Origin: CAZFIO01 sp964519585
GTDB lineage: Bacteria; Bacillota; Clostridia; Tissierellales; Tissierellaceae
Length of the DNA: 7,442 nt
Reading direction: 5' to 3'
NCBI GenBank assembly: GCA_964519585.1
Contig: CAZFIO010000109.1
Location: 1 to 7,442 of the forward strand
Made by a program: the position numbers and the translations under genes. Below are positions 1 to 5,782 of this stretch, piece by piece. Under the pieces are notes generated by a model. That model saw nothing but the letters and a program-made list of their open reading frames with translations, made no database searches and was not told the origin of the DNA. The first letter of the stretch is position 1; the number at the start of each line of letters is the position of its first letter.

Positions 1-1
1 T

Positions 2-2092
2 TCTATAGATGGTGATAGTGCTGCAGCCATGCGTTATACAGAAGTAAGAATGGAAAAAATGGCAGTGGAAATGCTTAGGGATATAAACAAGGAAACTGTT
101 GACTATGGTTTAAACTTCGATGAAACCCTGAAGGAGCCCCTGGTACTTCCCAGTAGGTTTCCAAATCTCTTGGCCAATGGTTCATCAGGTATAGCAGTAG
201 GTATGGCAACAAATATTCCACCCCACAACCTAAATGAAATAATAGATGGGGTAGTTATGCTTATAGACAATCCTGAAGCCTCAATAGATGAATTAACAGA
301 GGAAATAAAGGGGCCTGACTTTCCTACAGGAGCATTTATACTAGGAACCCAGGGGATTAAATCTGCCTACAGAACTGGTAGGGGCAAGTTAACCCTTAGA
401 GCAGTTGCAGAAATAGAGGAACACAACAGGGGGAGAATGAGGATAGTAGTTACAGAACTTCCCTACCAGGTAAACAAATCCAACCTAATAGAAAGAATTG
501 CAGACCATGTAAGGGACAAAAAAATAGAAGGTATATCTGACCTAAGGGATGAATCTGATAGGGATGGAATGAGGATTGTAGTTGAACTAAAAAGGGATGC
601 AAACCCAAATATAGTTTTAAACAATCTTTATAAATATACCCAAATGCAGACCACCTTTGGAGTTATAATGTTGGCCCTGGTAGATGGAGAACCTAAGATA
701 CTTAACCTAAAGGAAATGCTTAGCCACTACCTAGACCATCAAAAAGAAATAATTACCAGAAGGACTCAATTTGACCTAAACAAGGCAGAAGCCAGGGCTC
801 ATATTGTAGAGGGTTTAAAAATTGCCTTGGATAATATTGATGAAATTATAAGAATAATCAGGGCATCAAAAACAGATGCCATAGCCAAAGAAAGTCTAAT
901 GAAGAGCTTCTCCCTATCTGATATTCAGGCACAAGCAATACTAGATATGAGGTTAAAAAGACTTACAGGCTTGGAAAGGGATAAGTTGGATGAGGAATAC
1001 AGAGAGCTTATAAAAGAAATAAATAGGTTTAAGGAAATCCTTGCCAATGAAAGACTCTTGTTAAATATTATAAAAGAAGAGATTCTAGAGATTAAGGAAA
1101 AATATGGAGATAGAAGAAGAACCAGGATAGTACCAGCTACTGGGGAAATAGATATAGAAGACATGATAGCTGAGGAAGATATAGTTATAACCTTAACCCA
1201 CTATGGCTACATTAAGAGAATGCCGGAAACCACCTATAAGACGCAAAGAAGGGGAGGAAGGGGTATAGCGGGACTTACAACCAGGGATGGGGATTTTGTC
1301 GAAGATTTATTTATCACCTCCACCCATGACACCATACTCTTCTTTACCAACAAGGGTAAGGTATTCTCCCTTAAGGGTTATGAAATCCCAGATGCAGGAA
1401 GACAGGCTAGGGGAACAGCCATAATAAACATCCTAGAATTATCAGGAGATGAAAGGGTATCAGCTATTATCCCAATATCTGCCTATGAACCTGGAAATAA
1501 CTTGGTATTTTCCACCAAGGCAGGTCTGGTTAAGAAGACAGAACTAGTTTCCTTTGACAATATTAGGAAGAGCGGGATTATTGCAATTACACTTAAGGAT
1601 GAAGATGAATTAATCTCTGTTAAAAAGACAGATGGTAAAGAAGATATCATAGTTGTCACAAGGAAGGGCATGTCCATAAGGTTTGATGAAAAAGATGTAA
1701 GAGCCATGGGCAGGACAGCCATGGGGGTAAGGGCCATTAACCTTAGGGAAGATGACGAGGTTGTTGCCATGGATATAGCAAATGATATCAACTGGCTAGT
1801 GGTAATTACTGAACAGGGCTTTGGTAAAAGGACACCTCTAGATATGTATAGGGTTCAAAATAGGGGTGGTAGAGGCATAACTACCTACAATATAAGGGAA
1901 AAAACAGGAGATATAGTATCAGCAAAGGTTATAGGGAAAGATGATGAAATCATGATGATTTCTAAAAATGGAACTATAATCAGGCTAAAGTGCAGCGATA
2001 TTTCATCTATGGGTAGGTCTACCCAAGGAGTTACCCTTATGAAAATGAAGGAAGACAAGGTAGTAGCAGTTGCAAAATATGTAGAAGAATAA
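2..2092 (+). CDS. gyrA: DNA gyrase subunit A, 5'-truncated by the window edge
   Basis: GyrA is the breakage-reunion subunit of DNA gyrase (A2B2), the ATP-dependent type II topoisomerase that introduces negative supercoils. The reading frame is open from base 2 and enters at SIDGDSAAAMRYTEVRM, just before the active site; the catalytic tyrosine (Tyr122 in E. coli numbering) is codon 35-37. About 110-120 N-terminal residues, including the quinolone-resistance positions, lie outside the window, so the ATG at 29 is internal and not the start. The tower and coiled-coil/C-gate part follows (LDMRLKRLTGLERDKL near 940-990). The C-terminal DNA-wrapping pinwheel shows six blade-like repeats from about 1180 to 2080. 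The GyrA box QRRGGRG at 1244-1264 marks gyrase rather than topoisomerase IV ParC. A second, looser copy (QNRGGRG) sits in the fifth blade, as in other Firmicutes. The protein ends right after the last blade with no long acidic tail. An intrinsic terminator follows. Confidence 0.98.
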   Translation, partial: SIDGDSAAAMRYTEVRMEKMAVEMLRDINKETVDYGLNFDETLKEPLVLPSRFPNLLANGSSGIAVGMATNIPPHNLNEIIDGVVMLIDNPEASIDELTEEIKGPDFPTGAFILGTQGIKSAYRTGRGKLTLRAVAEIEEHNRGRMRIVVTELPYQVNKSNLIERIADHVRDKKIEGISDLRDESDRDGMRIVVELKRDANPNIVLNNLYKYTQMQTTFGVIMLALVDGEPKILNLKEMLSHYLDHQKEIITRRTQFDLNKAEARAHIVEGLKIALDNIDEIIRIIRASKTDAIAKESLMKSFSLSDIQAQAILDMRLKRLTGLERDKLDEEYRELIKEINRFKEILANERLLLNIIKEEILEIKEKYGDRRRTRIVPATGEIDIEDMIAEEDIVITLTHYGYIKRMPETTYKTQRRGGRGIAGLTTRDGDFVEDLFITSTHDTILFFTNKGKVFSLKGYEIPDAGRQARGTAIINILELSGDERVSAIIPISAYEPGNNLVFSTKAGLVKKTELVSFDNIRKSGIIAITLKDEDELISVKKTDGKEDIIVVTRKGMSIRFDEKDVRAMGRTAMGVRAINLREDDEVVAMDIANDINWLVVITEQGFGKRTPLDMYRVQNRGGRGITTYNIREKTGDIVSAKVIGKDDEIMMISKNGTIIRLKCSDISSMGRSTQGVTLMKMKEDKVVAVAKYVEE

Positions 2093-2097
2093 ATAAA

Positions 2098-2126
2098 CGG
2101 GTAATCTGACTGATTACCTGTTTTTC
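2098..2126 (+). terminator. Rho-independent terminator of gyrA
   Basis: Six bases after the gyrA stop there is a 9-bp stem (CGGGTAATC at 2098-2106 with GATTACCTG at 2112-2120, one G-U pair) closed by the loop TGACT and followed by TTTTTC. Short A-rich sequence on the 5' side could pair with the U-tract. It separates gyrA transcription from the sigB operon. Confidence 0.9.
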
Positions 2127-2138
2127 TAGTATTCTACC

Positions 2139-2167
2139 TTTACATAAGTATATATATGTTATAAAAT
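2139..2167 (+). promoter_or_regulatory. Putative SigA-type promoter of the rsbV-rsbW-sigB operon
   Basis: TTTACA (2139-2144) and TAAAAT (2162-2167) are separated by 17 nt and lie between the gyrA terminator and the rsbV ribosome binding site, predicting a transcript start near 2174. TATAAA at 2160-2165 is an alternative -10 with a 15-nt spacer. I see no match to a SigB-type promoter (a GTTT-like -35 with GGGTAT or GGGAAA -10), so autoregulation by SigB is not evident here. The call rests on motif and position only. Confidence 0.55.
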
Positions 2168-2202
2168 AAAGCATACTAAAGATATGAAATAGGAGGGGTA
2201 GT

Positions 2203-2532
2203 GTGGCCTTAGAAACTATAGTTAAATTTAATGAAGGAGAAAATACTTGGATAATTAGTCCAAAGGGTGATTTGGATATATACACCTCTAATGAATTTAA
2301 AAACAAGATTTTGGATATCTTTGAGAAAGAACAAGTAGACCTACTTATAGATGGGACAAACTTGGAATATGTAGATTCCACAGGCCTAGGCGCCCTAATA
2401 AGTATATTTAAAAGTACAAAAGAAGCAGATAAGAAAATTGTCCTCCTTAACCTAAAGGCAAATATTAGGAAATTATTCCACATAACAGAACTTGACAAAC
2501 TATTTCTTATAAGAGGTGAAAACAATGATTAA
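2203..2532 (+). CDS. rsbV: Anti-anti-sigma factor RsbV (STAS domain)
   Basis: A 109-aa cytosolic STAS protein, the usual family length. In its unphosphorylated form RsbV binds the anti-sigma factor RsbW and so frees SigB; phosphorylation by RsbW turns it off. The hallmark is YVDSTGLGALISIFK (residues 56-70), with Ser59 at the position phosphorylated in B. subtilis RsbV and SpoIIAA; Thr60 is next to it. The start is GTG at 2203, chosen because AGGAGGGG (2191-2198) lies just upstream at good spacing; the GTG two bases earlier is out of frame. It is the first gene of the operon and its 3' end overlaps rsbW by 8 nt, consistent with translational coupling. Alone it could be confused with SpoIIAA, but the sigma factor two genes on is SigB-like, which favours RsbV. 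Confidence 0.88.
   Translation: MALETIVKFNEGENTWIISPKGDLDIYTSNEFKNKILDIFEKEQVDLLIDGTNLEYVDSTGLGALISIFKSTKEADKKIVLLNLKANIRKLFHITELDKLFLIRGENND
2513..2519 (+). promoter_or_regulatory. Ribosome binding site that decides the rsbW start
   Basis: GAGGTGA at 2513-2519, inside the end of rsbV, lies 5 nt before ATG 2525. The longer in-frame candidate, GTG at 2516, is itself part of this Shine-Dalgarno sequence, so ATG 2525 is the better start. Confidence 0.7.
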
Positions 2533-2887
2533 GGACACTATATATTTAACCATACCAAGCAAGGTAGAATATATAGCTACAGCCAGGTTGGTTACCTCTG
2601 GGATTGCAAACAAAATGAACTTTACCATAGATGATATAGAAGATATCAAGGTTTGTGTAGGGGAAGCATGTATCAATGCCCTAAATTGGGATAAAAAAAA
2701 GGAAATCAATATGAAATTTGAAATATCAGATGATAAACTTCATATTTTTGTAGATAGTGTAAGGGAGGTCACTCCAGGAACTTCCGAAGCCTATAAAGAG
2801 GGAGAATTAGGACTATTGATTATAAAATCTCTAATGGATGACGTTATATTCTCTGATAAAGGAATAGAGATGATAAAATACGATTAA
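2525..2887 (+). CDS. rsbW: Anti-sigma factor RsbW-like, short GHKL domain
   Basis: RsbW is an anti-sigma factor with a Bergerat/GHKL ATPase fold that sequesters SigB and, in known systems, phosphorylates RsbV. Here 120 aa are predicted from ATG 2525. The N-terminal half matches RsbW well: IPSKVEYIATARLVTSGIA (residues 10-28), then IEDIKVCVGEACINAL with the N-box Glu47 and Asn51. The C-terminal EGELGLLIIKSLMDDV (92-107) matches the RsbW glycine box and following helix. Unusual points: the D-x-G-x-G box is reduced to Asp77 in VDSVREV without its glycines, the ATP-lid loop between there and the glycine box is very short, and the usual final Gly-Thr motif is replaced by DKGIEMIKYD. B. subtilis RsbW is 160 aa. 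SigB binding is therefore likely; kinase activity is uncertain. The frame is continuous, with no sign of a frameshift. sigB begins 16 nt after the stop. Confidence 0.85.
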   Translation: MIKDTIYLTIPSKVEYIATARLVTSGIANKMNFTIDDIEDIKVCVGEACINALNWDKKKEINMKFEISDDKLHIFVDSVREVTPGTSEAYKEGELGLLIIKSLMDDVIFSDKGIEMIKYD

Positions 2888-2903
2888 TAAGGATTGATAT
2901 CTA

Positions 2904-3677
2904 ATGGGAAATAGAAAAAAGAAACTGAATAAAGAAGAGATTCAAATCCTTTTTAAAAGATATAAGGAAAGTAATGATAGGGAGATAAGGGATCTACTTA
3001 TAGAGGAACACCTATATATAGCAGAAATCCTATCAAAAAAATACACCAACAAGGGTATAGAGTATGATGATATATTTCAAGTGGCTTCAATTGGACTTAT
3101 ATATTCCATAGACAGGTATGATATAGATAAGGGATTTGAGTTTTCAAGTTTTGCTACACCAACTATTATAGGTGAAATAAAGAAGTATTTTAGGGACAAG
3201 GGATGGACAATCAGGGTACCTAGAAGAATACAGGAATTATCAAAGAAGATAAACAATTCAAAAGTTCATTTAAGCCAAACCCTGCAAAGATCCCCAACAG
3301 TGGCAGATATAGCAAACTACCTATCCTGCACCGAAGAAGAAGTCCTAGAAGCCATGGAAGCCAGCAAGGTATACACTCCTCAATCTCTAGACTTAACCTT
3401 TGATTCTAACAATGATGACAAGGATATAAACCTATCAGACTTAATAGGAGAAGAAGACTTCTATTTCAGCAAAATTGAGAACAATGATTTTCTAGAAAAA
3501 ATAATGTTAATCCTAAATGATATAGAAAAAAGTATTTTGATAGAAAGATATTTCAATAAAAACACTCAGGTAAATATAGCAAAAAAGCTAGATATTTCAC
3601 AAATGACTGTTTCTAGAATTGAAAAGAAGGTTTTAGAAAAACTAAGAAAAGAAGCAGAGAAAAACATGTCTGTATAA
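2904..3677 (+). CDS. sigB: RNA polymerase sigma factor SigB (SigB/SigF/SigG family)
   Basis: A 257-aa alternative sigma factor that directs RNA polymerase to general stress genes. Region 2 covers about residues 28-100 (DDIFQVASIGLIYSIDRYD; FSSFATPTIIGEIKKYFRDK), region 3 about 108-185, and region 4 about 204-252 with the helix-turn-helix TQVNIAKKLDISQMTVSRIE. RDKGWTIRVPRRIQEL after region 2 closely resembles the SigB signature (RDKTWSVHVPRRIKEL in B. subtilis) rather than SigF (RDDGTVKVSRSLKEL), as I remember those sequences. This, with the upstream rsbV and RsbW-like genes, makes SigB much likelier than sporulation SigF. The ATG at 2904 follows AAGGA (2889-2893) at about 10 nt. It should be controlled mainly after translation, by RsbW binding. 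Its 3' neighbour starts 23 nt on and may belong to the same transcript. Confidence 0.92.
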   Translation: MGNRKKKLNKEEIQILFKRYKESNDREIRDLLIEEHLYIAEILSKKYTNKGIEYDDIFQVASIGLIYSIDRYDIDKGFEFSSFATPTIIGEIKKYFRDKGWTIRVPRRIQELSKKINNSKVHLSQTLQRSPTVADIANYLSCTEEEVLEAMEASKVYTPQSLDLTFDSNNDDKDINLSDLIGEEDFYFSKIENNDFLEKIMLILNDIEKSILIERYFNKNTQVNIAKKLDISQMTVSRIEKKVLEKLRKEAEKNMSV

Positions 3678-3700
3678 AATATTTTTTTGGAGGATTCAAA

Positions 3701-4363
3701 TTGAGAAAAAAATATATAATTGATAAACTAACGGATATTGCATTGGTATTAGAAATTATATTAACAGTTTTATTGGCCATAGGTATAGCCATAGGCCTAA
3801 TTGATATTGTTAAGTATTTTGTTTCTATTTTTATGGCAGACGCTGTTACATCCTATAGTGTATTTAAACAATTTTTAGCCCATACCCTCTTAATAGTTGT
3901 AGGGGTAGAATTAATGCTTATGCTAATATCCCACTCCATAAATTCTATGTTAGAATTGATTTTATTTGTAATTGCTAGAAAGATGTTAATATATGGAGAT
4001 ACTATGATGGACTTGGTATTGGGAACAATAGCAATCGCAATTTTATTTATAACCATAAAATATGTACCACTTGCAAAATCTTTTGTAAGTAGGGATAAAG
4101 AAGAGGGCGAATATTCTGCATCAACAACCATAAGAAAACTTATGAAAGAAACAGGCATAAAGCTTCCAATAGATAAGGGCCATACCCTAGGTGGTCTTGC
4201 ATTTAACCTGACAAATGGAGATACAAGCCTGATACAAGATGGAGCAGAGTTTGAATTAGGAAATATAAGGTTAAAAATTTTGAAGTCATCTGATGGAGTT
4301 ATCGAAAGAGTAAAAGTAGAAAAGCTAGACCAAGAAGCAAATGATATAGAAGTAGAAAAATAA
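3701..4363 (+). CDS. PsiE-like membrane protein with CorC/HlyC-type C-terminal domain
   Basis: A 220-aa predicted membrane protein with no established function. Four hydrophobic segments lie at about residues 12-45, 57-77, 82-97 and 103-121. The layout and the stretch VGVELMLMLISHSINSMLELILFVIARK resemble the phosphate-starvation-inducible PsiE family. After a polar linker (about 128-155), residues 158-208 (GHTLGGLAFNL, then GAEFELGNIRLKIL and IERVKVEKL) look like the small transporter-associated domain at the C-terminus of CorC/HlyC-type proteins and some ion transporters, here probably cytosolic. The start is TTG at 3701: GGAGG (3689-3693) lies 7 nt upstream and the next residues are RKKY, a plausible N-terminus before the first helix. 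The 23-nt gap after sigB has no terminator, so cotranscription with the stress operon is likely. Both domain names are motif-level judgements; a role in membrane or ion homeostasis under stress would be inference. Confidence 0.75.
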   Translation: MRKKYIIDKLTDIALVLEIILTVLLAIGIAIGLIDIVKYFVSIFMADAVTSYSVFKQFLAHTLLIVVGVELMLMLISHSINSMLELILFVIARKMLIYGDTMMDLVLGTIAIAILFITIKYVPLAKSFVSRDKEEGEYSASTTIRKLMKETGIKLPIDKGHTLGGLAFNLTNGDTSLIQDGAEFELGNIRLKILKSSDGVIERVKVEKLDQEANDIEVEK

Positions 4364-4434
4364 AATTCTCCAGTATAATATAATTTTAAAACATGCAAGT
4401 AACCAACAAAATTATAGTTGAGTTATATGATTAC

Positions 4435-4462
4435 CCTCCCAGTAATATGATTTACAGGGAGG
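4435..4462 (+). promoter_or_regulatory. Hairpin enclosing the ribosome binding site of the ykvI-like gene
   Basis: CCTCCC (4435-4440) pairs with GGGAGG (4457-4462), and across an A-A mismatch GTAA (4442-4445) pairs with TTAC (4452-4455), leaving a 6-nt loop. The 3' arm GGGAGG is the only Shine-Dalgarno sequence for the ATG at 4470. The stem is followed by TTTTATT, so the same structure could act as an intrinsic terminator for the upstream operon. Either role (translation control, termination, or both) is inferred from sequence alone. No convincing promoter stands out between 4364 and 4469; TATAAT at 4374 and 4379 lacks a good -35. Confidence 0.5.
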
Positions 4463-4469
4463 TTTTATT

Positions 4470-5486
4470 ATGAAGAGATCTTGGATCAAAATTGCATCAA
4501 TATATATAGGGACAGTTATAGGGGCAGGTTTTGCCTCTGGTAGGGAAATAATTGAGTTCTTTGGAATCTATGGCCTAAAGGGAAGTTGGGGTTTGCTTAT
4601 TTCTGGAATCTTATTTATCCTATTGGGAAGCTCCCTATTGATAAAGATATATAATAAAAAAATAAAAGATTTAAATGAATTATTGGAAATAATTTTTACA
4701 AAAGATAGCAGATGGTTGATAGACCTACTTATACTTATATCCCTATACACAGGTTTTGCCATAATGGTAGCTGGTAGTGGGGCCATATTTAAGGAGCAAA
4801 TGGGAAAATCATTTAATCTAGGGCTTATGGTAATGATTATATCTTGCTTTACTGTCTTCTTGTTTGACTTAGAAGGACTCTCCTTTATAAATGTAATCCT
4901 AGTTCCCCTTTTGATTATTGGTATCCTATTTACTGCCTATTATATAGGAAGTCAGGAGGGTTATAATTTTTCTAACCTACAGGGAATTAACCTAGGAATT
5001 AAGGGGAATTTTCTTACATCTGCAATCCTATACTTTGGCTCAAATTCCCTCTTGATTATTGTGGTATTTTCATCCCTACATTCTCTTATTGAAGACAAAA
5101 AAACTGCCATCTTGGGCGGCAGTCTTGGTGGACTAGTCTTATATATACTGGGTTTGTCTATCTTGCATTCATGCTTTTTATTTTACAATGAAGTCTTATA
5201 TGCGGAAATCCCTATGCTAAAGATTAGTGGATTTATAGGGCCAGTATATGGGAGGCTCTATACTATTATCCTTTGGATTGCTATGTTTACCACAGCCCTA
5301 GCCAACGGTTTTGGCTTTATTAATAAATTATCTTGGGGTAAAAACCAGCTACTGGTGGCAATTTTTCTTTCCTTAACTAGTATACCCTTGGCAAGTTTCG
5401 GCTTTACAAATCTGGTAAGTATCATATATCCTATCTTTGGATTGGTGGGATTTGTGACTTTGCTACTAGTTTTAGTAAAGTTATAA
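4470..5486 (+). CDS. ykvI: YkvI-family polytopic membrane protein
   Basis: A 338-aa integral membrane protein of the YkvI family, which is related to APC/LeuT-fold amino acid and cation symporters; its substrate is not established. The N-terminus IKIASIYIGTVIGAGFASGREIIEFF (in two parts: first helix with a broken GAGFASG stretch, then a charged turn) is the family signature and resembles the unwound substrate/ion site of the first LeuT-fold helix. About ten hydrophobic segments are visible: roughly residues 6-24, 40-60, 82-106, 115-132, 136-159, 181-202, 212-235, 262-281, 291-311 and 314-336. The length is as expected and the gene looks intact. ATG 4470 follows GGGAGG (4457-4462) at 7 nt. It is 106 nt from the previous gene, so it may be a separate unit controlled through the hairpin over its ribosome binding site. 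It faces the MocR gene, with a repeat element beginning 2 nt after its stop. Confidence 0.82.
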   Translation: MKRSWIKIASIYIGTVIGAGFASGREIIEFFGIYGLKGSWGLLISGILFILLGSSLLIKIYNKKIKDLNELLEIIFTKDSRWLIDLLILISLYTGFAIMVAGSGAIFKEQMGKSFNLGLMVMIISCFTVFLFDLEGLSFINVILVPLLIIGILFTAYYIGSQEGYNFSNLQGINLGIKGNFLTSAILYFGSNSLLIIVVFSSLHSLIEDKKTAILGGSLGGLVLYILGLSILHSCFLFYNEVLYAEIPMLKISGFIGPVYGRLYTIILWIAMFTTALANGFGFINKLSWGKNQLLVAIFLSLTSIPLASFGFTNLVSIIYPIFGLVGFVTLLLVLVKL

Positions 5487-5489
5487 AGA

Positions 5490-5522
5490 ACAATAGTTGA
5501 GCAATGGTTGAACAATAGGGGA
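5490..5522 (+). repeat. Left array: three 11-bp tandem repeats
   Basis: Three consecutive 11-mers, ACAATAGTTGA, GCAATGGTTGA and ACAATAGGGGA, begin at 5490, 5501 and 5512. Units one and two differ at two positions and the third is more degenerate. The 11-bp period is close to one DNA helical turn. Confidence 0.75.
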
Positions 5523-5532
5523 ATAATTGTAG

Positions 5533-5550
5533 TGGCGGACGAACCTGCCA
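5533..5550 (+). repeat. Hairpin repeat, first copy of the GTAGTGG module
   Basis: TGGC (5533-5536) pairs with GCCA (5547-5550) and GG (5537-5538) with CC (5544-5545), leaving T5546 bulged and the loop ACGAA. It is a degenerate partner of the hairpin at 5690-5711; both are preceded by GTAG. Confidence 0.5.
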
Positions 5551-5586
5551 GAATGAGCCAAAGCAAATCCCCAAGTTTCATGTAGG

Positions 5587-5604
5587 GGCGCACCTTTGGT
5601 CGCC
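5587..5604 (+). repeat. Hairpin repeat of the GTAGGGGCG type
   Basis: GGCG (5587-5590) pairs with CGCC (5601-5604) and ACC (5592-5594) with GGT (5598-5600), with one bulged C and the loop TTT. The leading GTAGGGGCG is a pattern I remember from intergenic repeats of many Firmicutes and cyanobacteria. No T-tract follows, so this is not a standard terminator. Confidence 0.6.
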
Positions 5605-5622
5605 GGCAGACCCAAAAGAAAA

Positions 5623-5657
5623 GATTTCTTCATTCCGCTACGCTCCAGTCGAAATGA
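5623..5657. repeat. Dispersed intergenic repeat motif (GATTTCTTC...GAAATGAC)
   Basis: The block starts GATTTCTTC and ends GTCGAAATGAC, with ATTTC (5624-5628) and GAAAT (5651-5655) as inverted ends around the GC-rich middle CCGCTACGCTCC. I recognise this pattern as a frequent dispersed intergenic repeat in low-GC genomes; copy number here is unknown. Translations of such repeats are often annotated as short hypothetical proteins. Confidence 0.55.
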
Positions 5658-5689
5658 CCCGGGTGGAGCAGTTGCCAGGGCATCCGTAG

Positions 5690-5711
5690 TGGTGGACGAC
5701 CCTGTCCACCA
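5690..5711 (+). repeat. Hairpin repeat, second copy of the GTAGTGG module
   Basis: TGGTGGAC (5690-5697) and GTCCACCA (5704-5711) form a perfect 8-bp stem with the loop GACCCT. This copy is better preserved than the one at 5533-5550. The sequence after it has no U-tract on either strand. Confidence 0.65.
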
Positions 5712-5735
5712 GTGACCCCAAAGCTTGACCTCAGT

Positions 5736-5779
5736 GAAACTATTGTTTGACAATTGCTTGTCTATTGCTAGACTATGGT
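5736..5779 (-). repeat. Right array: four 11-bp repeats in inverted orientation
   Basis: Read on the minus strand, the 11-mers are ACCATAGTCTA (5779-5769), GCAATAGACAA (5768-5758), GCAATTGTCAA (5757-5747) and ACAATAGTTTC (5746-5736). They share the purine-CAATAGT core of the left array and the same exact 11-bp spacing. The array ends 3 nt from the MocR stop codon. Confidence 0.7.
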
Positions 5780-5782
5780 TCT

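Larger units (their letters stand above)
5488..5779. repeat. Non-coding GC-rich repeat element with inverted terminal arrays
   Basis: This fills nearly all of the gap between the convergent ykvI-like and MocR genes (5487-5782). The core, 5531-5730, is about 56% GC, against clearly AT-rich neighbours. The ends form an imperfect inverted repeat: 5488-5518 and 5740-5770 match at 23 of 31 positions when one is reverse-complemented. Inside are two related hairpins whose first 14 bases (5529-5542 and 5686-5699) are 13/14 identical, a third hairpin at 5587-5604, and a copy of a pyrimidine-rich motif (5623-5657) of a type I recall as scattered between genes in many bacteria. No ribosome binding site or conserved protein is visible; the minus-strand frame through it looks repeat-derived. 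It may be a MITE-like element or a composite of several intergenic repeats. Confidence 0.7.

Noticed and set aside
2037..2525. A 162-residue minus-strand frame over the gyrA end, terminator and rsbV
   Set aside because: It crosses a terminator and two well-supported genes on the other strand, and its composition is that of an antisense shadow.
2203..3677. The three-gene module as sporulation spoIIAA-spoIIAB-sigF
   Set aside because: The sigma factor carries the SigB signature RDKGWTIRVPRRIQEL and the anti-sigma start resembles RsbW (IPSKVEYI...), not SpoIIAB; the gyrA neighbourhood also fits rsbV-rsbW-sigB.
3678..3700. ATTTTTTT between sigB and the next gene as a terminator
   Set aside because: No stem-loop precedes the T-run beyond a tiny AT palindrome, and the next gene's ribosome binding site follows at once.
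5481..5753. A 90-residue open frame on the minus strand across the intergenic element
   Set aside because: It lies entirely in hairpin and dispersed repeat sequence, has no ribosome binding site or family resemblance, and reads like the artefact proteins (FRLERSGMKKSF) produced by translating this repeat type.
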